Shown here: piece after piece, positions 44,776 to 55,779 of the stretch | How positions within the stretch are numbered: position 1 is the stretch's first letter | Layout of the letters: every line of letters begins with the position of its first letter | Source: Serinus canaria | Taxonomy: Eukaryota; Chordata; Aves; Passeriformes; Fringillidae | NCBI RefSeq assembly: GCF_022539315.1 | Contig: NC_066327.1 | Span: 16,640,834-16,704,833, forward strand | DNA length: 64,000 nt | Direction: 5' to 3' | Made by a program: the position numbers and the translations under genes | Notes under the pieces: generated by a model | Seen by the model: the letters and a program-made list of their open reading frames with translations, nothing else | What the model was told of the DNA's origin: nothing | The model's database searches: none

Positions 44776-46493
44776 GCTGAGGGCTGTGGGAAGGACAAAG
44801 GCGCTGGGTGCTGTTCTCAGCCTGGCACTTGGAGCAGAGGCACAGGTCTGGCTGTTCCTCACCCCCTCCCAGGCCTGGCTTTGGTGGGCACAGGTCAGAC
44901 AAAGGCCAGAGGGATGCTGAGGAACACAGCCCTGCCAGCCCCTTGGATGCATTCATCCCTTCTTTTTCCATTATCCCCCACACCTGCCCCCAGCAGGCCC
45001 AGCCATCCGAGCCCAGCTGGGTGGTGAACACAGCTCACAGTCAGGGCAGGGAAAATGGATTTGGAATGTTCCCTGCCACACAGCCTGCACCCTGGGGCTC
45101 AGGGATGTCACACACCCATCGTGTCACCACCCTGGGCAGACCCACGCCAGGCACATCTCCATCGCATGTGGAGGCTTCTCCCATATCACACCCTCCCAGG
45201 GAAGGTGAGCAAACCTCCAGCACCTCGGGAAAACCCCCAAAGGCTGTGCAAGGCTGGGCTTGCTCCCCCGGGGCAGACTCATCCCACCCAGGCTTCCCAG
45301 GAAGGTACACCAGTCCTTCCCAGTCTGAGCACTGGTGTGATGGCACAGCTGCCTCTGCTCATGGCCACGGGGACAGGGCTGCAGCTCCTGCCCTGTTGGG
45401 ACAGCCCCAGCTGTAAAACCCCTGCCACGATCGAGGCTTGTGGCTGGAGGGCTCCATCCTTGTCCAAGATGTTCCCAACACCTGAGGCTTTCCCCAATTC
45501 CATCTCACGGCAACCAGCGGGAAAAGCAGCGAGCAAAATCTTAGGCAAACATTTTGGGAATCCAAAAATCTCACTCTCTGAGTGCAGTTCGGCTCGACAG
45601 CTTGCTGGGGAGCGGCAGGCACTCGATGTCAGGTGGGGAGGCAGAGCCGCTGACCCGCGGAGCTCCGTTATCTGCTCCGTCAGGGAAAGGCGCTGCCTCT
45701 CACTGCTGCGCTCCCGTTATCCCGCTCCCTCTCCTCCTCTGCTTTTCCAGGCCGGAGCATTTCTCAGTCTGTGCTTTATCCCATCCCTGCTGCTCCTTTT
45801 CCAGCGCCACCAGCACTGATAATGACGGCCCTAAACGCTGCCTGCCCGGTGCCAGCGCTGCGAGCCCCCGGCCGCTCCCAGCCGGAGCTGCGCCCTCGGC
45901 AGCACGGAACGCGTGGGCAGTGAGTGGCACGGATCTCTCCTCCCCCAGTTGTGCAATTCGGGCTCTTGGGATGCCATCTCCAGCCCCCTGGCTCGCCGCT
46001 CCTGGGAAACTCGTGCCCGTGCCTGTGGCGGGCGGAGGAGCGAGGCGGCTGTGTTCTTACCTCTCGCCGGAGCCGGGAGTGCGGGGAGAGCTGGAAATAG
46101 CCCTGGCTGACACAGATACCTGTGCGGAACAGCAGGGGCCCGCACTTGCCGTGGTAATTGCATACTGCATGGCGATGAGTCAGCCGGAGCCCCGCTCGGG
46201 CAGCACGAGGCTGCCCTGCCTCCCGCACCGTGCGGGCAGCGCCCGCCGAGCCCAACCGGGGCCCCGTTGCCGGGGAAATTGATGCTCCCCCCGTCCTCTA
46301 AGCACAGGAGCAGGGAAAGGATGGGAATGAGAGCATCTTGCAGCTTTTTAAGCTCTCGAGATGCTTTCAAGTGCCAGGGAGGCTGTGCGAGCTGTGATTT
46401 GCTGCATTATTTCTGTTGCTATCCCTGCACGGGGAGCTCCTGTGTGCAGAAGAGCTGCTTGCAGCAAGTCAGCATCCAAACGCTGCCTGTTCT

Positions 46494-46508
46494 GGGGGGG
46501 GGGGGGGG
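46494..46508. repeat. G15 homopolymer
   Basis: Fifteen consecutive G residues in intergenic DNA. Runs this long are unstable and error-prone in sequencing, so the exact length should not be trusted. Confidence 0.85.
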
Positions 46509-49170
46509 TTGAGCCCCACAGCTGCCATCACCCACAAGGGACTGCAGCCACCCTGGGACCAGCCTTCAGCACTTCCCAGGGTCTCTGGGATGGGCCCCTT
46601 TACCTCAGCCGTGGGGAACCAAAACAGCCGGACACCGAAGCAGTGTCAGCTCACCCCGAGCTCCTCGGCAAGAAAGCCCCTCCAGCAGAGCTCTCCATCC
46701 TCCTCCTCCTTCTCCTGGGGCTCAGGGGCTGCCTGGCTGCCGGTGATTGCACTGCCAGGACATTAATAAATAATTAGCCGGCAAACTTCCACCAGGGAGC
46801 TTCGTTTGCTCTCCTCCAGTGGTGCCGCCTGCCCAGAGAGAGAGCAGCTATTCCCAGGAAGAGGGGCTGGAGGGGGTGGCATTTCCCCAGCCGGGCTGGC
46901 GGCTCCCCAAGCTCTTCCACAGCTGACTTCACATTCCAAAGGGATTCGGGGGGAGGAGGAGGAATAGGTAAAATCAATGAGAACCTATTTGGCGGGATAA
47001 AAGAACGTGGTTTTATTTATAGCACTGGCTGGAGCTGAAGTGTCTCCTGCTCAGGGAGACGGTGCTGAGGAGCAGCACAGCAGTGTCTGCACAGGGCTGC
47101 GAGATGCACCAGTGCCTGCTGCCCACCCCCCAGCAGCCAGCCCCACTGAACCCCTGGCCCCCAACTCCCCAAAATGCTAAGGGTGGCTTTGCTCACCAGC
47201 CTGGCAAGGGGGGGAACACCTGCACAGAGGATTCTGCTCTGACAGCAGTGTCTGTGCTCAGGGGGTGCCAGGAGCTGAGCACCAGCCCCTTCCCACCTCT
47301 CGTGCCCAGGCAGGGCTGCAGGGGCTGGGGACAGCCACAGTCACTGTGGGGGATGCTCAGAGGAGAGCTGGTGACAAAGGAGGAGGGGGTGCTGTGAGAT
47401 GGAGGCCCAGGGACAGACAGAGCCAGCCTGGCAGGCTGGGAGTCACGAGCCAGGAGATGCCCATGGACATTCCTGCCAGCAACAGCTGCTTGGGGAACAG
47501 CAAGTCCTTGCTCAGCAGTGCTGCAGATCCACAGCGTATCCCTCCACTGCTAACTGCCTTGGCCAGCTCTGCTGGTGCAGGAGGATCAGGACCTGCTCTG
47601 GTGATCATGGAATGTCTCTGGGAAGAGGCAGGTAAAAGAGAGGCACCCAGACTCTGAGCAGCCTCCAGGGAGAGGCAGGAAGATCTGCCCTGCTCAGAGC
47701 CATCAGCAGAGGAGGATGAGGCCAGCGTGGGTCACAACCGGCCAGCCCAACGCCCCTCACTCCTCCTGGGAGCAGCTGGCAGCAGGATGGTGGGGATACA
47801 GGAGATAGCTGAGGTGCTCTCCTGCCAGGCAGGCACGGGCAGTGAAGGGAGCCCAGGCAGCAGCACCAGGAGCAGAGGCAGCTCTGCTGGCAGGGGTGAG
47901 CAGGGGGGGCAGCAAGAGGCCAGTGGGGTGACGTGGATGGGCTGTGACAGACACTGGCAGCACAGTGTGAGAGCTGCCAGGGCTGTGGGAGAGCCGAGCT
48001 CAGCCAGAGTGAAAGGGACACGAGGGACATGAAGCAGATGGTGCCATCCTGCCAGTCCCACAGCTGGCTGGTGCCCTGTGCCAGGCTGCTCTGGGCAGCA
48101 CGGGGGGCACCGGCCCTGGAACAGTGAGGGGCAGGCTGGGGCTGCAGGCTGGGATGTCAGGCAGTGCAGAAGGAGCAGTGCAAGGTCTCTGACAGCGTGT
48201 TCCTCCCCCCAGATGAAGTGAGGTACAGCATGAGCCGAGTGCCCTGGGCTGCTGCCAGCCTCTCATCCCCAGGCAGAAGGGGCCGGCTGGTCCTGCTGTG
48301 CCAGAGCAGCCTGGGGAGGAGGACAGGCTGCTTCAGCTGCTGTGGGTGTGCTGCTTCCATGGACAAATGAGTCACTGGAAGTGCCATAAGGAGTCAATGG
48401 GCATCCTGGTCCCCTGCTCGGCCCACACAGCTGGTGGGCAGCGTGAGCCATCATGCAGGAGCCATCTCTTCCCTCCGCTGCCTCTTGCTCCAGGAAATTC
48501 CCATCTGCTTCAACAATGCATCCACAAAACCCCCTTCTTGCTCCTTTGCCATCACATTTGTCTCCTGACAGGTTTTCTCTGCTATAACTGTGTGGATTTG
48601 CCTCCCCAGCACGCTCCAGGCTGCAGTTTGGGAGAGGAGCAGGCTGCAGGGTGGGGCAGGCTGCAGCCTGTACAGCATCCCCCTGCATGGGTGCATCCCT
48701 CGGCCCTCAGTGCTGACCACAGGCTCCTCTGACAGAGCTGCAGCAGCCCCTGCTCCAGGGAAAGAGCTGCAGAGAGCCTGGCAGGTGGCACAGGGGCTAG
48801 AGACCCTCTGCCAGGTGCGAAGAGAGGGGCCTGGGGGGCTGTGGCACAGCACGGGCAGTGTCCATGGTGTCCTGGTGTGCCTGCCTGATGGCTTTGTGGC
48901 AAAGTGGGACATCAGTCCCCAGTGATGCTGAGGGAGTTTGGAGCAGGAATGGCAACCTCTGAACTACCAGAGGCTCAGTCCTGCCCCCTGGACAAGCTGG
49001 ATCTCAGAGCCAGGAGCCCACCCACCACCCTCTTGTCCTCAAAATCCACTTTTGTTTCCTAGGTCCTCTTCAGCCCCAGTGGCCAGTCCCTCAGCCCTGT
49101 GGCAGAGACGACATCAGACTTTCACTCCTTGCTGGCCACCAAGCATAACAGAGCCCTCCTGTCACCAACT

Positions 49171-49203
49171 GAGGAGGAGGAGGAGGAGGAGGAGGAGGAG
49201 GAG
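49171..49203. repeat. (GAG)11 microsatellite
   Basis: Eleven uninterrupted GAG codons lie in the plus-strand frame that is open from the acceptor-like site at 49062. They would encode Glu11. It could be a simple repeat in non-coding DNA or an acidic run in an unrecognised exon. Confidence 0.9.
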
Positions 49204-52097
49204 ACAGGAGCTCCCAGGTGCACACAGCTAAAGAGGCACAGGAGCGTGGAGGGAAAGCAACACTCTGTCCCTGTGCTCGTGATCTCAGGTGAAGGATAAG
49301 GCTGAGCCGAGTGCTGAGCAGGGCTGTGGGGAAGGGAAAGCACAGCTCATGGAAAGGAGCCAGGCAGAGAAACTCAGCGAAACCCTGGGCATGGCACTGC
49401 CAACCGCCGTGCATGCCTGAGCAGCCTGTGTGGATGGAAAGCGCTCCAGGGCAGGGCTCCGAGCAGCCTGGGGACACCTTCCCCTTCAAGTGCCCCCAGC
49501 TCACCCAGCACCAGCTCACAGAGCTCCTGCCAGCCCACAAAGCCTTTCCCCGTCCCCAGCCAGAGCGGCCACCGAGCCAGTCCCCCATGTCATGGGAGTG
49601 CCAAGCAGAGAGTGTCACCAGCGGGGGGCTGCGGATGTTGTAACTCCTCGGAGGAGCCCCATTTGCCGCTGCCTCTCACTGCCCGCTCCTTACAACATTT
49701 TGCCATCCACAAACAGAGGCAGCTGCAACGTGAGAGCGAGGGCGGGCGGTCGCCGGGCCGGGGTGGCTCCTGCCCAGCCGGCGCTCATTGGCTCCTGCCC
49801 CTGTCCCACGCCTGGCCTTTGGCAGGCTCAGGGTACCTTCAAACCCTGTCCCCTCCTGACCGCTGCTGGCCCAATGACATTACTCGCTCGCTGTTGTTTA
49901 GAAAGGACGTTTGCAAGATTTCCTGTTATATTTTACCTCGGTAATGTTATCCCCAGCCCCTCCGGGCTGAGCATCGAGTTGCTGCTGCAGCGGTGGCGCG
50001 GTGCCACGGGGCGCTCCAGCACAGCCAGGGCTGCCAGGCCAGGGTGGGCACAGGGGGCTTAACTTTGCTCGAGAGCTGCTGACACCTCTTGGAGTCCATA
50101 GACACAGAGAGCAGCAGGAGCTGGAGCTCTGGCAGCTGCCCTGCTCTCGAAGCTCAGGGTCTGGTTGAGGAGGAAAGCTGTGAGCACATGGCAGAGCTGG
50201 CCGGCTCCTGCGCACAGCGCAGGGTGTGTGACACGGGCAATGCGATGTCCCATTCACACCACGGCATCCCAGACACCATCCCTACCCACCGCAGGTGTTT
50301 CTGAGGCTGCCACATGACTGACTTCTAAGAAGGTGGAGACAACACCACTTATAACATCTTGTCCTCCTTCGCCTCTCTCCTGGTGCTTCCGAAGCCTTTT
50401 TTATGAGTGTTATTCAACCAATTCCTCCAGAAACTGCAGGGCACAGGGAAGTGGTGTGATCTCCATTTCATGGGTGAAAAGAACCAAAAGGCACAGAAAA
50501 ATGCTTGGACTGTGCAAAAGTCCAGAGCAGTCAGGAGCTGCAGTTGGGCAGGTCAGCAACAACTTGCAGCCACATCAGCAGCTGTACTTCATCCTGCAGG
50601 ATCCCACAGAAACCTAGAAGCAGCAGAAAGTCCACTTGGCCAAGATGCCCCCATTGTGCTCTGCTGTCCTGTGTCCCCCTCCCAGCAGAAGGGGGGCCTG
50701 ACCCCATTGCCACATCCAATTTTGCTGCAGGGCTGGAAGAAGCCCTCACCTGTCTGTTCAAAGGAGAAATGGGGCAGAGCAGGCTGGGCTTTGTTTTCCT
50801 CATGCTCCTCCATGCCTGGGGGTGGCTGCTGCCAGGGGGGTGTCCTGCAGGCTGGAGTCTGGGAAGGGCTCATCTCCTTGGTTAGAGAGAAAGGGAGGAG
50901 GAAATGTGTTTGCACAAGGACCAAAAGGGAAAAGGTATTTCTGAAAAACCCAGCTATGCACAACTTGATTTTCAAATGACAATTGACGAGTAATTCCCAC
51001 CAGTGTTACTTCCTACTTGAGGGCAGATGGTACAAAGGAAATCATGAGATACTGAAGTGCAAACGTTGCCTTTTGTGCAATGAATTCCTCCCAAAGGACT
51101 GGTGTGGTAAGGCCTTCCAGCCCTGATGGGGCAAACCTCCTTTCTGTTCTGAGCCCATCTTCATCACACCATAGCCTTCATCACTTGTATCTTCTGCAAG
51201 GAAAGGAATGCACGTAGGATTACTGCTGATCACCCCACTGATCAGTAGGGTCAGCTGGGAATTTGAGTCTCAGTCTTCAAGGAACTGCACATGCCCCAGA
51301 GCAAGGCAATTTCCTTCCTTGGCCCTGCTGACTGTGCTGTGCCCACTGTGCTACAGCTGGGAATCCTGGCAGGGCATTCCAGGGCCCAGGCCTCCCACCC
51401 ATGGGAAGAGAAGTTTCACTGCTGGCAGGGCAGCCGGAAAAGCACCTTGGGTAAGTGTTTTGGCACTCAGTAATTAGTACTAGAGTGCACAGCAACGAGG
51501 AAGAGTTGCTTTGTCCCATCCCAGCAGCCAGGCCAGCCTGCAGCTCCCATCAGTGTGACACAACAAATGCTGTCCTTACATCTCCCTTTGGTGCAAGGCT
51601 TGGGATCATCAGGGAAAATCCAGTGTTGCTCCATTGCGTGGTGTTCACAACATGTCCTGAGCCAAAGGGAGGCCAGAGGGAATTAAAAGAGTGGCTGGAA
51701 ACAGCTCTGACTTTGAAACAACAGCAAGGAGAACACGGGCAGGCAGTGGGCCTTTCCTGCCAGAGGGAGAAGCACTTTCTGTTCACCCCTCAGAGCCTGG
51801 CACAGAGCTCCCCACCCTGATAGCTGCACATCACTTTGCTCCATCAGCTCTTTACAGTGACCCTGCAGGCCTGTCTGGGCACTCTGAGGGGAACCAAGGA
51901 TTTGGAGCCATTAGGCTGCAGGTGTTGCCACTTGGTTGGTTGTGTATCAGCTAATTCAGGCTGCAGTGCCAAGCCCTGCTCTTTCCCATGTAATTGCTAC
52001 GGGTAAGTAAATAGAACATTCATGAGATTTTTGGTCCCATCATTAATTATTTCTGAAAGGGCTTTTAGGATACGCCTCAAAACGCCAGACAGAAAGA

Positions 52098-52114
52098 TGA
52101 CGTGCGTGACATCA
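52098..52114. promoter_or_regulatory. PPARGC1B: Paired CRE-like site upstream of PPARGC1B
   Basis: TGACGTGCGTGACATCA contains a CRE half-site (TGACGTG) and a near-palindromic CRE/ATF site (TGACATCA, one mismatch to TGACGTCA) nine bases apart in the same orientation. It lies about 750 bp upstream of the PPARGC1B start codon. CREB/ATF control is well established for the paralogue PGC-1alpha. A role here is inference. Confidence 0.35.
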
Positions 52115-52675
52115 AGATGCTCACAGCCGCAGCTGAAATGAAAACAAGGAAAATCAGAAGATCTTTTGCTCCTTTTTACTCTTTACTGCAGTCCTGTGGT
52201 CCCACTTCATACAGACCCACGGAGCCTGGAAGTGTCCCCTGCCCCAGCCGTGGCTCTCTCAGGGTTTTTGTATCTCCAAATATCACTTCAAATGGGGTGA
52301 TCTGGGGACTGTTGAGAGGTGCCTGGCGCTGTTGGGTGCTCCCACTTTTAAATGCTAGCAATTTTAAGGTGCGCACAGTGGCATTGCTCAAAGTGGGTTC
52401 CCTCTGCGTGTGCATGTCCCTGCGGAAGGCGCTCCAGCAGGAACTACGGAGCACTTTAAAAGCCCCAGAGAGAGCCTGGATGTGCCCCCTGGTCTGACCC
52501 GCTGGACCCACCGCTTACACACCCAAACTCGGAGCGACCCAGGGACCGGTGGCACCCCCCGTTTGACAGGGTGGCACTTCCAAGGGACGCACACAAAGTG
52601 GTGTCCCACGCCTGTCTGCAAAGCCCCCGGGGCGCTTCCTCGCAGCGATCCCCCCGTGGCCGGCTCCCGCAGCAG

Positions 52676-52764
52676 CTGCGGGCGGGGGCTGCGGGCGGGG
52701 GCTGCGGGCGGGGGCTGCGGGCGGGGGCTGCGGGCGGGGGCTGCGGGCGGGGGCTGCGGGCGGC
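52676..52764. repeat. 13-bp GC-rich tandem repeat, about 7 copies
   Basis: 'ctgcgggcggggg' recurs exactly every 13 bp at 52676, 52689, 52702, 52715, 52728, 52741 and, truncated, 52754. Each unit provides a GGGCGGGG Sp1-type box. The array ends about 100 bp upstream of the PPARGC1B start codon. Confidence 0.95.
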
Positions 52765-52829
52765 TCCGCCCCGGCGCTCCGCGCTCCCCGCCCCGCCGGC
52801 CGCCCGGCTCCCGCCGCCGCGCCTGCTGC

Positions 52830-52940
52830 ATGCTCGGTGCTCAGCCCCAGGCGGAGGTGGAAGATGGCGGAGCCGGGGCCGTATTGCAGCTCTCTGCTCG
52901 ACGAGGATCTCTCCTCCTTCGTCTTCAGTTACCTAGCTGA
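52830..52940 (+). CDS. Overlapping upstream ORF in PPARGC1B exon 1
   Basis: ATG at 52830 opens a 36-codon frame that crosses the PPARGC1B start in the +2 frame relative to it and stops at TGA 52938-52940, just before the exon 1 donor. Its start context is weak (T at -3, C at +4), so ribosomes could pass it by leaky scanning. Whether 52830 lies in the mature leader is not known. If it does, it would lower PPARGC1B translation. Confidence 0.4.
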   Translation: MLGAQPQAEVEDGGAGAVLQLSARRGSLLLRLQLPS

Positions 52941-52947
52941 CAGCCAG
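52864..52947 (+). CDS. PPARGC1B: PPARGC1B coding exon 1 (PGC-1beta)
   Basis: PGC-1beta is a nuclear transcriptional coactivator for ERR, PPAR and other receptors that drives mitochondrial and lipid-metabolism genes. This exon encodes the first 28 residues, including LLDEDLSSFVFSYLADSQ. It matches the mammalian N-terminus (LLDEELSSFFLNYLADTQ), the start of the acidic activation domain. ATG 52864 has A at -3 and G at +4. The donor is AGCCAG|GTAGGC, phase 0. The full protein is about 1000 residues, so the other exons lie beyond the window. Synteny with CSNK1A1 and ARHGEF37 supports the call. The start codon itself sits in an AAGATGGCGG YY1-like motif. Confidence 0.93.
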
Positions 52948-55715
52948 GTAGGCAGCGCAGGGCGGGGGGGGGGCTCTGCTGCGCGGCTCCCCGGCGCGCT
53001 GCACTGGAGGGGGGGAGCGGACGGACCCCCCCGCTGCTTGCCGGGGCACCCCGGGGAAGAGCTGGCGCTGCCGGAGCGGGGCTGCGGGGCCCGCCTCGTC
53101 CGCCGGGTGCCCCGGGGGTGCGCGGCGGTCCCGTTCTCTCTGCGGCTGCGGAGCCGGCCGCCCGCGGGGCTGTGCGCGCCCCTCCCGGGGCTCCCGGGCG
53201 GCCGCAGCCCCGCAGCCCCGCCGGCGCTTTCAGCACCACTCGCACGTGGACTCCCGCGCCCCCCCCGTTCCCCCATCGGCCGGCACTTTGGGGGGGACAG
53301 TGGACAAGTTGGTGGGTCGATGTGTTTCGGTACAGAAGCACCCCCCCGGTTGTTAGGGCTCCCCGAAGGTGGGGAGGGGGCGGCGCAGTGGTGGGGGGGG
53401 GCTCCGCAGGGGGCTGCGCGGTGGGGGCTGATAGAGCCGGGCTGCGGGATGAGTCATGCCGAGCGTCAATTCCACGCATACGGGCTGGGATCTTGGGGGA
53501 TGGAGGTTTGGGGAGGGGGGGGGTGCGACAGCGACAGGGGTCTCGGTGCTGCGAGTCGCCGGGTCCAAAATGTGGATAGGCTGTATTTTGGACGGAGCTG
53601 GGTATTAAAATCAGATTAAGGCTCCTTGGCAGCTCCGGCGGGATCACGAGAGCGAGCCGTGCTGGCTATAGGGCTCGCATGCTTTTCCATTTTGGGGGCT
53701 GCAAGAGAGGCGCTATACAATAAACCGGGCAGGAGCCGGAGCCGGGGCTGAGCCGGAGCACGGCCGCGCATTTCGCAGTCGGCTCGATGAGGCTGCTGCA
53801 AGTGGGAAGAGTTTTCTGTAGTTATTTATCATCCCCCCCGACCCTTCACTTTCATAACCACGGATTACAAAATAGCTCTGATTGTGAAGCTAGCGCATTC
53901 ATCCCAACCCTTGCTCTCTCACCAGTTTAGCCCCGCTATTGCAAACAGCCAGCACTGTGTGTTTTTTGGGGAACAGGACCAGGGCTAATCCTGCCGCCGT
54001 TTGGTTTCAAAACAAACACGGGCTCGAGACCTGTTAAATCAGATTTGCCCGCGGTGCGTGTGCCAGACAGAACCAGGCAGGGCTTGCCACCAGCCAGATT
54101 GATGTAGTCCCGGCACCTCTGCCCGCCTGCACCAGCGCCAGAACGCTCCGGCTTGGCACGGGACCGGGCGGCTTCTGGGGGCAGAGCAGGGGGGAGGCAG
54201 CCTGGCTTCTTAACCAAGAGCTGCTGACAGGTTGATTACAGCAGAAGGGTCAGGAAAGGTGAGAAGTGGGCCGAGATTTTGTAAGCACTTTGTGGGTTTT
54301 TTCCATTTTGTTATTGCTGAGGGAGCCAACGGCTTGCAGGAGAGGAGGCTGGCTGTGTGGGACACTGTCCCCCGAGCGGGCTGCGTGTGTGGGATGCCAT
54401 CCCCTGGAAGCGTGGCACAAAGGCTGCAGCTCCCACCAGCCCCACTGCTCCCTGAACAGGTGAAAGTTCCTGGCTCCACTTCCCTATAATAACCCTCCTG
54501 TTCTCAGCGTGTTAACCATGACATAAAAATCTCTTATGGTTGCAGCATGTTCCTGGAGCCTTGTTTCTCTTTTTCATTGCTTTTTGGTCAGCATGTGCCA
54601 ATTTAAGAATCTTATTCCAAAAAGCGACTGCTAAGGGAGGGGGAAAAAAAATCCTACGAATTGTCATCCTTCTCTGGTGCGAGCCCACCATGTTGTGAAT
54701 ATTCCCTGGAAAATTTGGAACTGTGAAATGGCCTGTGCTGAAATGAGACAATGTTGATGAAACGTATTTGGCTGTGTCCCCTGTTTTCTCTCCCTGACCC
54801 CGGTGTGCTGTCTGCTGGAGGGAGCAGTGCAGGTAGCGCTGCTCTGAAATCTGCAGGTGTGGGAGGAGAGGAGCAGCGAGGGCAGCGTTGCAGCTCCCGT
54901 GCAGCCCCTCTGTGCTCTCCCATCCGGCGCCTGCTTTCGATAATTCCATTTCCTCTTCTGTCCCCACGTGCGCTGAGGGGCTCAGGGCTGCTATGGGAAG
55001 AAAAGAGAAGACGGAAAAAGGAAGAAAAAACAGCCCCCCCCAGCTATGATTTGCATGCGTTTGCTTAAGAACCGCCTGAAGTTGTAAGCATGTGTTGTGC
55101 TTGTACCTTAACCTCTGATGAAACTGGGGGAAGGCTCCAGCCCTGGCTCTGTCACATGCTGTCTTCTAACTGGGAGCGGGAGGCGGGCCGGGCTGGCGCT
55201 GACGTCTCTCCCCATTACTACTGTACGAGCCTCTGCTTACAACTGGGTTACTGACTCCTCCGGGGAGCCCCAAAGCTGCTGCCCCAAGGACCCCAGTGCC
55301 CCAGCTCGGAGCAGGTTATCCTGAGAGGCTGCGCTGTCAGGAGGCCACGGGATGATGAATAGCAGCCGTTTCCTTCGTGGAAATTTTGAGGAACTGGGAC
55401 TCTCCTGCTCTCTTGCCCATGCTTCTCCCCGTCCTGCTTTTGCAGTGGGTTGTGAGAAAGGCACAGTTGGTGCAGGTGCCAGGTGATGCCTTCCCCTCCA
55501 GGGAAGGAATCCTGAGCAAGGCTCTCGGGGTAAGGCATGGGGAAGGTTTGACAGGGGTGTCTGCATCAGTCCCTTATTCATAAGGGTTTGTGCTGAGGGT
55601 GCCAGCTAACCTCTATTTACATATCGAGGACAGGGATGATTCACGTGGTACCTGCATTGCTACAGAAAGAAAATCAGGGGTTTTCACTTGATATCTGCCT
55701 TTCTCCTGCCAACTC

Positions 55716-55779
55716 CTTTTTCCTTTTTTTTTCTTTTTTTCTTTTTTTTTTCCCAACCAAAAAAAAAAGTGATTTTGTT
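55716..55779. repeat. T-rich tract followed by A10
   Basis: Interrupted T runs (broken by single C) pass into 'tcccaaccaaaaaaaaaa'. The T and A tracts could pair as a short hairpin in RNA. Probably a degenerate simple repeat in PPARGC1B intron 1. Confidence 0.75.

Larger units (their letters stand above)
39196..52560. other. Intergenic DNA, ARHGEF37 to PPARGC1B
   Basis: About 13 kb without a recognisable gene. It contains short tandem repeats (39.41-39.55, 40.59-40.75, 40.91-41.00 and 43.94-44.00 kb), one antisense CR1 remnant, a G15 run, a (GAG)11 run and several AT-rich islands in GC-rich DNA. These islands are near 41.23-41.35, 44.22-44.45, 44.58-44.77 and 49.87-49.96 kb and could be conserved elements. 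An exon-like open segment at 49063-49285 is discussed among the findings. Confidence 0.6.
52600..53270 (+). promoter_or_regulatory. PPARGC1B: PPARGC1B CpG-island promoter
   Basis: This is one of the densest CpG stretches in the window, flanking exon 1 on both sides. It has no TATA box and contains a 13-bp GC-rich tandem repeat just upstream of the leader. The transcription start is probably between about 52.7 and 52.83 kb, judging only from the repeat end and the start codon. Confidence 0.75.

Noticed and set aside
55248..55270. 'tactgactcctcc' as a possible miR-378a 5p arm
   Set aside because: Only a few bases agree with the mature sequence and no complementary 3p arm follows at hairpin distance.
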